Source of the DNA: Chryseobacterium lathyri
GTDB lineage: Bacteria; Bacteroidota; Bacteroidia; Flavobacteriales; Weeksellaceae
Length of the DNA stretch: 64,000 bases
Reading direction: 5' to 3'
Assembly: GCF_003290185.1 (NCBI RefSeq)
Contig: NZ_QNFY01000002.1
Coordinates: 362,313-426,312, forward strand
Shown: piece after piece, positions 35,002-42,697 of the stretch
Position numbering within the stretch: position 1 is the first letter of the stretch
Layout of the letters: every line of letters starts with the position of its first letter
Notes under the pieces: generated by a model
Told to the model about the DNA's origin: nothing
Database searches by the model: none
Seen by the model: the letters and a program-made list of their open reading frames with translations, nothing else
Program-made: the position numbers and the translations under genes

Positions 35002-37004
35002 ACACACGTTATTTAAAAATCTTTTCTGCCCTCGTAGTCATCGCCCTTATTTTTGTGGCGAGGCTTGCTTATTTGCAGCTGTTTACAGACCGTTATGCTT
35101 TAAATGCAGCGAATACATCTATTAAAATTGAATACGTTATCCCACAGAGAGGAGTTGTTTTTGACAGGAACGGAAAGATCCTAGTAGGAAACCAGCCTGC
35201 CTATGAGATTTCCTTTACGCAGGCCTTAATGAAACCGGATTTTGATACCGTCGGGTTTTGTAACCTGATGCAGATCAGTAAAGCGGATTTTATTAAAAGA
35301 ATCGATATCATTAAGAAAGAAAAATACTATTCAAAGCTGACTCCTATGACCTTTCTGAAGGACCTCAGCAGGGAAGATATTGCCAGGGTGCAGGAAATTA
35401 TTTTCAAGTATCCGGCATTCAGTATTGTTTCCAGACCTCAGCGTCAGTATGAAGTGTCCACTTCCGGAAACCTTTTAGGGTATACCAGTGAAGTTAATGA
35501 AAGAGAAATTAAAAAAGATTCCATTTATTACCTTCCCGGAGACTTTATCGGGAAAACAGGAGTTGAGAAATCTTATGAGAAAGATCTTCGCGGTATAAAA
35601 GGGATGAAATATATTCAGAAAGATATTAAGCTTCGGAATATTGGTTCATACAAAAACGGTGCATTAGATAAAGATGTGGTTACCGGTAAAGATATTACCT
35701 TAACCATTGACTATGACCTGCAAAGGATGGCTGAAGAAATGCTGGTTGATAAGCATGGTGCAATTGTAGCAATAGACCCGAATAATGGGGAAATTCTTAC
35801 CCTGGCAACAGGCCCGGATATTGATCCCAACTTATTTACAGGTCCTTACAAATCAAAGAACCTTTACGCATTATCAAAAGATACCTTATACGAAAACAAG
35901 CCTACATTTGACAGGTCTGTTCAGGCAGCTTACCCTCCAGGTTCTACCTTCAAGTTGCTGACTGCCCTGGCAGGAATGCAAATGGGAGTAATGGACGAAA
36001 ATACGGTTTTCCCTTGTGGAGGCGGATTTTATTATAAGGGGTTAAGAATTAAAGGACATGGTGGTGCAGATCCTCTTATTCCTTCTATCCAGGTTTCCAG
36101 TAACTGTTATTTTTCGCATGCATTTATTGCTATCATGAATAAATATCCGGGTGATCCTTCCAAAGGAGTTGATGAATGGAAAAAAATTATGAGCAGCTTT
36201 GGAGTAGGAGAGTATCTGAATAATGATATTGCCGTAGGTTCTCCAGGTAGAATTCCTACCGGGAAGTTTTACGAAAAAAGAAGCGGAAAGAAAAACTGGA
36301 GCTCAGACTATACGATGAATGGTTCTATTTTTAATGGAATGGGTCAGGGTGACGTTTTGGTAACTCCTCTTCAGTTGGCAAACTATGTGGCTGCCATTGC
36401 CAATAAAGGCTGGTTTTACACCCCCCATATCGTTAAATCTATTGATGGCAAGCCGAATCCTGATCCAAGATTTAAGACTAAACATAAAACCCTTGTAGAT
36501 CCCAAACATTTCGAACCTGTACTGAAAGGTATGGAGGCTGTGGTCTTGAGAGGTACTGCAAGAAGTTTGAAATCCAACGACTTTACTCAGCTTGCAAAAA
36601 CAGGTACTGCACAGGTTCCTCAGGGAAAAGACAACTCTATCTTTGTATTGATTGCTCCGGCTGACAAACCAAGGATTGTAGTAGCAGCAGTAATGGAGCA
36701 TGCCGGATTTGGAGCAACATGGGCTGGTCCCGCCTGTACCGTGATCGCTGAAAAATATATAACCGGGGATCTTAAGAGAGAAAATCTTTACAAGAAAATG
36801 ACCAGTGCCAGCTTTATGCCTGAGTACAAAAGACAGTGGGTAGCAGATCTCAAACGTAAAGGATTGTATAAAGATCCTAAAGTAGATTCTGTTAAGCTGA
36901 AAAGACAACAGGACAGCCTGAACTTTATCAAAGAGCAGAAAGCAAAACTGAAGAAGAAAATAGAAGAAGAAACAAAGAACAACACTAAAAACGTAAAGCG
37001 ATGA
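34998..37004 (+). CDS. mrdA: Penicillin-binding protein 2 (elongasome transpeptidase)
   Basis: A 668-residue class B PBP. One N-terminal membrane helix (about 7-25), a dimerisation/pedestal domain ('QRGVVFDRNGKILVGNQPAYE'), then the transpeptidase with the active-site serine in 'YPPGSTFKL', SSN ('VSSNCYF') and KTGT ('LAKTGTAQVP'). A basic coiled tail of about 45 residues ends it. The start codon is TTG, overlapping the mreD stop as TTGA; no nearby ATG gives the membrane anchor. It cross-links septum-independent side-wall peptidoglycan with RodA, whose gene overlaps by 4 bases. Confidence 0.96.
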   Translation: MNTRYLKIFSALVVIALIFVARLAYLQLFTDRYALNAANTSIKIEYVIPQRGVVFDRNGKILVGNQPAYEISFTQALMKPDFDTVGFCNLMQISKADFIKRIDIIKKEKYYSKLTPMTFLKDLSREDIARVQEIIFKYPAFSIVSRPQRQYEVSTSGNLLGYTSEVNEREIKKDSIYYLPGDFIGKTGVEKSYEKDLRGIKGMKYIQKDIKLRNIGSYKNGALDKDVVTGKDITLTIDYDLQRMAEEMLVDKHGAIVAIDPNNGEILTLATGPDIDPNLFTGPYKSKNLYALSKDTLYENKPTFDRSVQAAYPPGSTFKLLTALAGMQMGVMDENTVFPCGGGFYYKGLRIKGHGGADPLIPSIQVSSNCYFSHAFIAIMNKYPGDPSKGVDEWKKIMSSFGVGEYLNNDIAVGSPGRIPTGKFYEKRSGKKNWSSDYTMNGSIFNGMGQGDVLVTPLQLANYVAAIANKGWFYTPHIVKSIDGKPNPDPRFKTKHKTLVDPKHFEPVLKGMEAVVLRGTARSLKSNDFTQLAKTGTAQVPQGKDNSIFVLIAPADKPRIVVAAVMEHAGFGATWAGPACTVIAEKYITGDLKRENLYKKMTSASFMPEYKRQWVADLKRKGLYKDPKVDSVKLKRQQDSLNFIKEQKAKLKKKIEEETKNNTKNVKR

Positions 37005-38230
37005 AATGGGCAGAAGGAATAGATAAACTAGGACTCGGGCTGTATTTTCTGCTTTGCATTTTTGCGATTGCAAATATTTATAGTGTTGATCAGAAACTTG
37101 GAGAAAAACAGTTGATTTTCTTCTGTATATCCCTATTTGTGGGGCTTATTATATTCGTAGGGAGAAGCAAGTTCTTCGAGAACATGTCTGCGATTATCTA
37201 CATTGGCGGTGTTTTGCTTCTCATTGGGCTTTTCCCGTTTGGGAAAGAAATCCTTGGCCAGAAAAACTGGTATAAGTTCGGAAGCTTTACCATGCAGCCG
37301 GTAGAATTTGCGAAAATAGGAACCGCTCTTATGCTTGCCAACTACGTCTCCGGACCGGATTTTAATTTGAAAGTTAAAAAATCACTTTGGACTGTTTTAG
37401 CTATTATCGGGATTCCAGCAGTAGTCGTTTTGGCGATTCCGGATGTGGGTTCCATGCTTGTATTTATAGCATTCTTTATAGCATTATACAGAGAAGGCCT
37501 GAATGGGCTTCTGTTTGGAATTGGGTTTATTTTTGCTGGAGTCTTTTTAGTCTCTCTTGCTATACCTCCTGTTTATGTGGCATTGACGGTAGTTGTAATT
37601 GCCGGGATTTTGATCGCCATGAATTATCACAGAATGTCTTGGGATGTAATTTCTATTTCAGGAATTGCCGGTTCAATTCTGCTGTTGTGCGGATTGGCTT
37701 TCGGCTCACCCTATATTCTGGAAAAACTTCCAAAGCACCAGAGAGAAAGAATTGAGGTTCTTTACAAAGGAGAAAAAGCGTTCAGAGATACTTCCGGGTA
37801 CAACTTATTATATTCAAAAACAGCTATAGGATCTGGTGGGCTTGTAGGAAAAGGATACCGTGAAGGATCAGTAACACAGGGGAAATTTGTTCCCGAGCAG
37901 GAAACCGATTATATTTTCTGTACAGTAGGCGAAGAATGGGGCTTTATAGGAAGTGCCGTGCTGGTTTTATGCTACATGATCTACATCGGACGCATCTATT
38001 ATCTCGCAGAACAGCAAAAATCTACTTTTAACAGGGTATTTGGGTATTGCTTTGCTTCCATCCTCATGATGCACTTTACCATCAATTTAGGAATGGTTAT
38101 GGGGCTTTTCCCGACGGTGGGTATTCCGCTTCCGTATTTCAGTTATGGAGGAAGCTCGCTGCTTGCCTTTTCTATGATGACTTTTATTTTCTTTAAACTG
38201 AATTATTCGGATAAGAACAGTCTGGTATAA
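37001..38230 (+). CDS. rodA: SEDS peptidoglycan glycosyltransferase RodA
   Basis: A 409-residue SEDS protein with about ten transmembrane helices. It polymerises lipid II for elongation in a pair with PBP2. SEDS blocks are 'KFGSFTMQPVEFAKIG', 'VLAIPDVGSMLVF' (catalytic Asp region), 'ETDYIFCTVGEEWGFIGS' and 'GIPLPYFSYGGSSLL'. Its ATG overlaps the mrdA stop (ATGA). The pentapeptide-repeat gene follows after 67 bases. Confidence 0.97.
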   Translation: MKWAEGIDKLGLGLYFLLCIFAIANIYSVDQKLGEKQLIFFCISLFVGLIIFVGRSKFFENMSAIIYIGGVLLLIGLFPFGKEILGQKNWYKFGSFTMQPVEFAKIGTALMLANYVSGPDFNLKVKKSLWTVLAIIGIPAVVVLAIPDVGSMLVFIAFFIALYREGLNGLLFGIGFIFAGVFLVSLAIPPVYVALTVVVIAGILIAMNYHRMSWDVISISGIAGSILLLCGLAFGSPYILEKLPKHQRERIEVLYKGEKAFRDTSGYNLLYSKTAIGSGGLVGKGYREGSVTQGKFVPEQETDYIFCTVGEEWGFIGSAVLVLCYMIYIGRIYYLAEQQKSTFNRVFGYCFASILMMHFTINLGMVMGLFPTVGIPLPYFSYGGSSLLAFSMMTFIFFKLNYSDKNSLV

Positions 38231-38297
38231 CTGTAAGCTCATTTTCATATTCCCTAAATATAGAGGAAATAGACCCATTCGCATAAAGACAGACCTG

Positions 38298-38873
38298 ATG
38301 CAAGCATATATTCTGGATCAAAATTATCAAAACATAAACTTTAATGAACAGCCTTTCGAAAAAGGGGAATACGAGAACTGCACCTTCAGAAACTGTAGCT
38401 TTGAATATGCAGATCTTTCAGGTTTCAGCTTTACGGACTGCGAATTTTCCGGATGTAATCTGAGTATGGCAAAACTGGTGAAAACCTCTTTTCATGACAC
38501 AGCTTTCATAGAATGTAAAATGTTCGGGCTTCAGTTTAATGACTGCAACGATTTCGGACTTTCCTTTACATTTGATGAATGTCTACTGAATGATGCCGTA
38601 TTCTACAAAACTTCAATTAAGAAAACAGTATTTAAAAATTCCAGATTAATTGAAACCGATTTTGCTGAATGCGATGTGTCCAATTCAATATTTTTAGAAT
38701 GTGATCTTTCCAGAGCCATTTTCGACAATACCAACCTTGAAAAAACAGATTTCAGGACTTCCTTCAATTATTCTATAGATCCTTCCGTAAATCGTCTTAA
38801 AAAGGCTAAATTTTCCCTTTCTGAGGTGCATGGACTTCTTTATAAGCTGGACATTGAAATTGATAGGGATTAG
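38298..38873 (+). CDS. Pentapeptide-repeat protein
   Basis: A 191-residue soluble protein made almost wholly of A(D/N)LxF-type repeats, e.g. 'CTFRNCSFEYADLSGFSF', 'CDLSRAIFDNTNLEKTDF', which fold as a right-handed quadrilateral beta helix. It has no signal peptide. Some members (Qnr, MfpA) mimic DNA and protect gyrase, but most have no known role, and nothing here points to gyrase. It is cysteine-rich for this family. It follows rodA on the same strand and could be co-transcribed. Confidence 0.88.
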   Translation: MQAYILDQNYQNINFNEQPFEKGEYENCTFRNCSFEYADLSGFSFTDCEFSGCNLSMAKLVKTSFHDTAFIECKMFGLQFNDCNDFGLSFTFDECLLNDAVFYKTSIKKTVFKNSRLIETDFAECDVSNSIFLECDLSRAIFDNTNLEKTDFRTSFNYSIDPSVNRLKKAKFSLSEVHGLLYKLDIEIDRD

Positions 38874-38918
38874 ACGATAACGGAAGATGTCTTCTGCTTG
38901 AATAATTAAAATTTATAG

Positions 38919-38972
38919 AGGTGGGCTTTAGCCCGCCTTTGTATTTAATATATTCTTCTACGGCTTTAGCCA
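38919..38972. repeat. GGCTTTAGCC repeat pair, REP-like
   Basis: The palindrome GGTGGGCT..AGCCCGCC (38920-38937), with GGCTTTAGCC at its core, and a second GGCTTTAGCC at 38962-38971 lie in a gene-free stretch. Such GGCTTTAGCC units look like a scattered intergenic repeat. The first one, with T following, may also terminate the rodA/pentapeptide transcript. Confidence 0.6.
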
Positions 38973-39105
38973 AAATAATTATTCCTGCGAGCTAAACAAA
39001 ACAAGTCGTAAACCTCCCTTTTTTACGTTACTTATACGTCATTCCTCTTACTGAAGGCGTGGATTTTGTGCAGGAAAAGACAGAGTAGTAAAAAAGTGGA
39101 ATAAT

Positions 39106-39140
39106 TAAAAAATAAAAAAGCCATCAGATTCTGATGGCTT
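39106..39140 (-). terminator. Terminator of the NlpC/P60 gene
   Basis: Minus-strand hairpin AAGCCATCAGA/TCTGATGGCTT followed by a T-rich tail, 26 bases after the stop. Confidence 0.85.
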
Positions 39141-39165
39141 CATTATTTAAATCAATTATTTAAAA

Positions 39166-39876
39166 TTAAAAACTTGTCGCTGCGGATGGAGTAGAAGATG
39201 CAAGATTATTATAAGCATCTCCGTTCTCGTTGATTACTCTTTTTGCAAACCTGAATTTAGGTCCCCAGTAAGAATCATTCAGCGATGAGATCATTACCCC
39301 TTTAGAAGTGGCTGCATGGATGAATTTAATTTCACCTTCTTCAGTTACACTTTCTACGATACCTACGTGAGAGATTCTTCTTCCGTGTGAAAAGAAAATC
39401 AGATCTCCTTTCTGAAGCTCACTTTTATCAATGCTTTCTCCTTCCTGAGCCTGAGAAGCTGCTACTCTTGGTAAGCTAAGCCCTGCTGCTGCTCCGAATA
39501 CAGAAAGAACGAAAGCTGAACAATCAATACCTCTTCTCGTCATTCCTCCGTATCTGTAAGGAGTTCCAAGGTATGTTTCAGCTTCTGTAAGGATATTGTC
39601 GATGGTTTTATTGTATTTGACTGCCTTTGCAATCTCAGAATTCTTAATAGCTTTTTTCGCGTTTGCGATAGATGCCGCCTTTTCCGCCAGGAAAGAATCA
39701 ATAAGTCTTTGCTTATCCTGCTCTATTCTCTTATTATCAATAGAAGCTAGTTTGGCATCTGTTTTGTATTCTTTAGCGTAAGTTGCTGGCTGTGAAACTA
39801 CATAATTTGTAGCGCAAGATTGAACAGAAACTGTAGACACTAAAGCAACTAAATAAAACAAAACTCTTTTCTTCAT
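39166..39876 (-). CDS. NlpC/P60 (C40) cell-wall peptidase lipoprotein
   Basis: A 236-residue lipoprotein with a C-terminal NlpC/P60 domain. The start at 39876 (MKKRVLFYLVALVST) gives a signal with the lipobox VQSC. The longer frame to 39990 would put 38 residues before it, so it is rejected. A coiled segment lies at about 45-100. The catalytic triad is in 'RRGIDCSAFVLSVF' (Cys), 'ISHVGIVES' (His) and 'FIHAATSKG' (His). It should hydrolyse the D-Glu-mDAP bond of stem peptides in the periplasm. It is a single gene. Confidence 0.92.
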   Translation of the reverse strand: MKKRVLFYLVALVSTVSVQSCATNYVVSQPATYAKEYKTDAKLASIDNKRIEQDKQRLIDSFLAEKAASIANAKKAIKNSEIAKAVKYNKTIDNILTEAETYLGTPYRYGGMTRRGIDCSAFVLSVFGAAAGLSLPRVAASQAQEGESIDKSELQKGDLIFFSHGRRISHVGIVESVTEEGEIKFIHAATSKGVMISSLNDSYWGPKFRFAKRVINENGDAYNNLASSTPSAATSF

Positions 39877-40010
39877 ATATATTTGATTATCCGTGTTAAA
39901 AGGAATATTTATTTTCAAAAGCATTACAAAAGTAGAGATTCCGAGCAAAAGACCCCTGATATGATTATTGTCAGGTTCTTTATTTAACACATTTTAACAT
40001 ATTATTTAAG

Positions 40011-40087
40011 TATGTTAAAGAAAAACAAACCGCAACCGCCTATTTTTGGCGAGTCTGCGGTTTTTTTTATTAAGATTCTTTAACATA
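40011..40087. ncRNA. Nested inverted repeat, possible small RNA or compound terminator
   Basis: Outer arms TATGTTAAAGAA (40011-40022) and TTCTTTAACATA (40076-40087) are perfectly complementary. Inside them lies a hairpin AAACCGCA/TGCGGTTT (40027-40034, 40056-40063) with an inner CGCC/GGCG and a T run on the plus strand. No plus-strand gene precedes it, so it is not an ordinary terminator. Direction and function are not known. Confidence 0.4.
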
Positions 40088-40156
40088 ATAAATAGCTTTT
40101 CCTTTATTAATCGGATTTCGTGATTTAAAACTCCACTTTTTGTAGCTGTTAATAAA

Positions 40157-40190
40157 TCAAAAAAAATCCCCAGTTTTCCGGGGATTTAAC
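40157..40190 (-). terminator. Terminator of glnA
   Basis: Minus-strand hairpin AAATCCCCG/TGGGGATTT with a long T run, about 20 bases after the stop. Confidence 0.85.
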
Positions 40191-40211
40191 TAATATGGAA
40201 CTTTACAGATG

Positions 40212-42407
40212 TTATTTTGTGAATAACATTTCTCTATATTTAGTCATTGGCCAAAGTTCATCATCCACCATCATTTCAAGATCATCAGAAGCTTCTCTGA
40301 TCACATCGAATAAAGGAATTACTTTGCTGCAGTATGTTTCTGCCTGCTTCTGACTATTTGATACAGCCTTCGCTGCTTCTCTTGCTTTGATAAGGTCCTC
40401 AACGCCCAGTTTGATCTTGGAAACGTTTTCAGAGATATTAGTGATTAAGCTCATTTGCTCTTTCGCCAATGTTTTGAATTCTTTATCAGGGAATATTTCT
40501 TTAAGACCTTTTACGTTCTCAATCAGTCTGTTCTGATAATTTAAAGCAGAAGGAATGATGTGGTTTCTTGCGATGTCACTTAAAACTCTTGCTTCAATAT
40601 CAATAACAGTAGAATATTTTTCTAGTTTGATTTCGTTTCTTGCCTCAACCTCTCTGTGCGTAAATACTCCGATTTCTTCATAAAGATCAACGAATTTTTT
40701 ATCCATTTCCTGCTTAAGTGCTTCCGGAGTAGTTTTTAAGTTATTTAAACCTCTCTTTTTAGCTTCTTTCGCCCAGTCATCAGAATATCCATCACCTTCA
40801 AACATAATGCTCTTGCACTGCTTGATGTACTCTCTCAATACATTGAAGATCGCTTCGTCTTTCTTAAGTCCTGTTTCAATCAGAGCATCAACTTCTTTTT
40901 TGAAATCGATCAATTGTTTAGCGGCGATCGTATTCATTACAGTCATGGATTCTGCACAGTTGGCAGAAGATCCTACCGCTCTGATCTCGAATTTATTTCC
41001 GGTAAATGCAAACGGAGAAGTTCTGTTTCTATCTGTATTATCTAGAAGAATTTCAGGGATTTTTCCAACTACATTTAATTTAAGGTCTGTTTTTTCGTCC
41101 GGAGAAAGCTTTCCTTCCGTTACTTTTTCCAGTTCTTCCAATACTCTGAACAGCTGGCTTCCGATAAATACGGAAATAATTGCCGGTGGAGCTTCGTTAG
41201 CACCTAATCTGTGGTCGTTGCTTGCAGAGGCGATGCTTGCTCTTAAAAGGTCAGCGTATTCGTAAACCGCTTTGATTGTGTTCACGAAGAATGTTAAGAA
41301 CTGTAAGTTTTTCTTAGGATTTTTCCCGGGGCTTAGCAGGTTTTCACCAGTATCCGTTGCTAAAGACCAGTTGTTGTGCTTTCCGCTTCCGTTTACTCCT
41401 GCAAATGGCTTTTCATGGAATAAAATATGGAAATGGTGCTTGTGAGCAATTCTAGCCATGATATCCATCAACAAAGAGTTGTGGTCTACGGCAACGTTTA
41501 CTTCTTCAAACATTGGGGCAAGTTCGAACTGGTTAGGGGCAACCTCGTTATGTCTTGTTGTTACGGGAATCCCCAACTTCATACATTCAATTTCCAGTTC
41601 TTTCATGAAGTTCATTACCCTTGTTGGGATAGAACCGAAATAGTGGTCGTCCAGCTGCTGTCCTTTAGCAGGAGAATGTCCTAATAAAGTCTTTCCTGTT
41701 AAAACAAGATCCGGACGGGATTGGTATAATGCAGAGTCAACTAGGAAGTATTCCTGTTCCCAGCCTAAAGTAGGAGTTACTTTTGTTACGTTTTTGTCAA
41801 AATACTGCATTACATTGGTTGCAGCTTCATCTACAGCATTCAAAGCTCTTAAAAGAGGTGCTTTATAATCTAAAGTTTCTCCTGTATAAGAAATAAAGAT
41901 AGAAGGAATACATAAAGTAGTTCCCATAATGAATGCAGGAGAAGTAGGATCCCAAGCCGTATACCCTCTTGCTTCGAAGGTATTTCTGATTCCCCCGTTC
42001 GGGAAAGAAGAAGCATCAGGTTCCTGCTGGATCAACAGGTTTCCGCTGAATCTTTCAATGGCTCTGCCTCCTTCGATAGGAGTGAAGAAAGAATCGTGCT
42101 TTTCTGCAGTAGTTCCTGTCAAAGGTTGAAACCAGTGTGTGTAGTGAGTCGCTCCTTTACTCATTGCCCAGTCTTTCATAGCTACTGCTACCTGATCTGC
42201 AATGTGTCTCTGGATCTTTGTTCCTTTTTTGATAGCATCCATAATAGACTGGAATGCTTCTTTGGTTAAATATTCTCTCATGGTCTCTTCTGAGAAAACA
42301 TTCTGGCAGAATAATTCTGACAGTTTTCCAGGAACCTCAACAGAATTATCTCTTCTGAAGTCCTTAAATGGTAAAGTTTCTAACGCTTTGAATCTTAAAG
42401 TTGACAT
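40212..42407 (-). CDS. glnA: Glutamine synthetase type III
   Basis: A 731-residue GSIII, much longer than GSI and GSII. It ligates ammonia to glutamate with ATP. The N-terminal GSIII-specific part has 'VAVAMKDWAMSKGATHYTHWFQPLTG'. The synthetase core has 'PTLGWEQEYFLVD', 'TRHNEVAPNQFELAP' and 'GVNGSGKHNNWSL'. The C-terminal extension is helical. It is often named glnN. It is a single gene with a promoter box 23 bases upstream and an inverted repeat just beyond it. Confidence 0.96.
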   Translation of the reverse strand: MSTLRFKALETLPFKDFRRDNSVEVPGKLSELFCQNVFSEETMREYLTKEAFQSIMDAIKKGTKIQRHIADQVAVAMKDWAMSKGATHYTHWFQPLTGTTAEKHDSFFTPIEGGRAIERFSGNLLIQQEPDASSFPNGGIRNTFEARGYTAWDPTSPAFIMGTTLCIPSIFISYTGETLDYKAPLLRALNAVDEAATNVMQYFDKNVTKVTPTLGWEQEYFLVDSALYQSRPDLVLTGKTLLGHSPAKGQQLDDHYFGSIPTRVMNFMKELEIECMKLGIPVTTRHNEVAPNQFELAPMFEEVNVAVDHNSLLMDIMARIAHKHHFHILFHEKPFAGVNGSGKHNNWSLATDTGENLLSPGKNPKKNLQFLTFFVNTIKAVYEYADLLRASIASASNDHRLGANEAPPAIISVFIGSQLFRVLEELEKVTEGKLSPDEKTDLKLNVVGKIPEILLDNTDRNRTSPFAFTGNKFEIRAVGSSANCAESMTVMNTIAAKQLIDFKKEVDALIETGLKKDEAIFNVLREYIKQCKSIMFEGDGYSDDWAKEAKKRGLNNLKTTPEALKQEMDKKFVDLYEEIGVFTHREVEARNEIKLEKYSTVIDIEARVLSDIARNHIIPSALNYQNRLIENVKGLKEIFPDKEFKTLAKEQMSLITNISENVSKIKLGVEDLIKAREAAKAVSNSQKQAETYCSKVIPLFDVIREASDDLEMMVDDELWPMTKYREMLFTK

Positions 42408-42429
42408 AATAAGGTTAATTTTTACAGGG

Positions 42430-42437
42430 CAAATTTA
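42430..42437 (-). promoter_or_regulatory. -7 element of glnA
   Basis: TAAATTTG on the minus strand, 22 bases before the glnA start. Confidence 0.5.
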
Positions 42438-42462
42438 CAAAAAAAATGAATTGAAAATATTT

Positions 42463-42485
42463 TACCCCTGTATTTTTTAGGGGTA
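42463..42485. promoter_or_regulatory. Candidate operator upstream of glnA
   Basis: The inverted repeat TACCCC-(11)-GGGGTA is centred about 40 bases upstream of the -7 box, a place suited to a dimeric regulator. The regulator is unknown. Confidence 0.3.
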
Positions 42486-42674
42486 TTTGTAAAATTTATG
42501 AAAATCAAACGATGGTTTAACTATTTTTAATAGGGTGATTGGCTGGTGAAAGGTAATGTTTAGCCCTTTAATAAACATCACAATGCATTTTATGATATGC
42601 ATTTTACAATTCTAAAGATACAAATTTAAACTGCTTGTTAAAAGATACTTAAAATAAGTTGAGCGAAGATTTTG

Positions 42675-42682
42675 TATATTTG
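42675..42682 (+). promoter_or_regulatory. -7 element that fixes the start of the DUF6909-like gene
   Basis: TATATTTG is a perfect TAnnTTTG match 16 bases before the ATG at 42698. A transcript from here could not use the upstream in-frame TTG at 42659. Confidence 0.55.
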
Positions 42683-42697
42683 TGTGAAATTTATTTT

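Larger units (their letters stand above)
39877..40211. other. 335-base intergenic region between NlpC/P60 and glnA
   Basis: It holds the upstream region of the NlpC/P60 gene, an AT-rich stretch, the nested inverted repeat at 40011-40087 and the glnA terminator at 40157-40190. No ORF of note is present. Confidence 0.6.

Noticed and set aside
36303..37073. 256-residue antisense ORF over mrdA/rodA
   Set aside because: It is opposite two certain genes, Cys/Phe-rich, with no promoter.
39877..39990. Longer start for the NlpC/P60 gene
   Set aside because: It would put 38 residues before a normal lipoprotein signal peptide.
42659..42697. TTG start of the DUF6909-like gene
   Set aside because: A perfect promoter box lies downstream of it, so the mRNA would not contain it.
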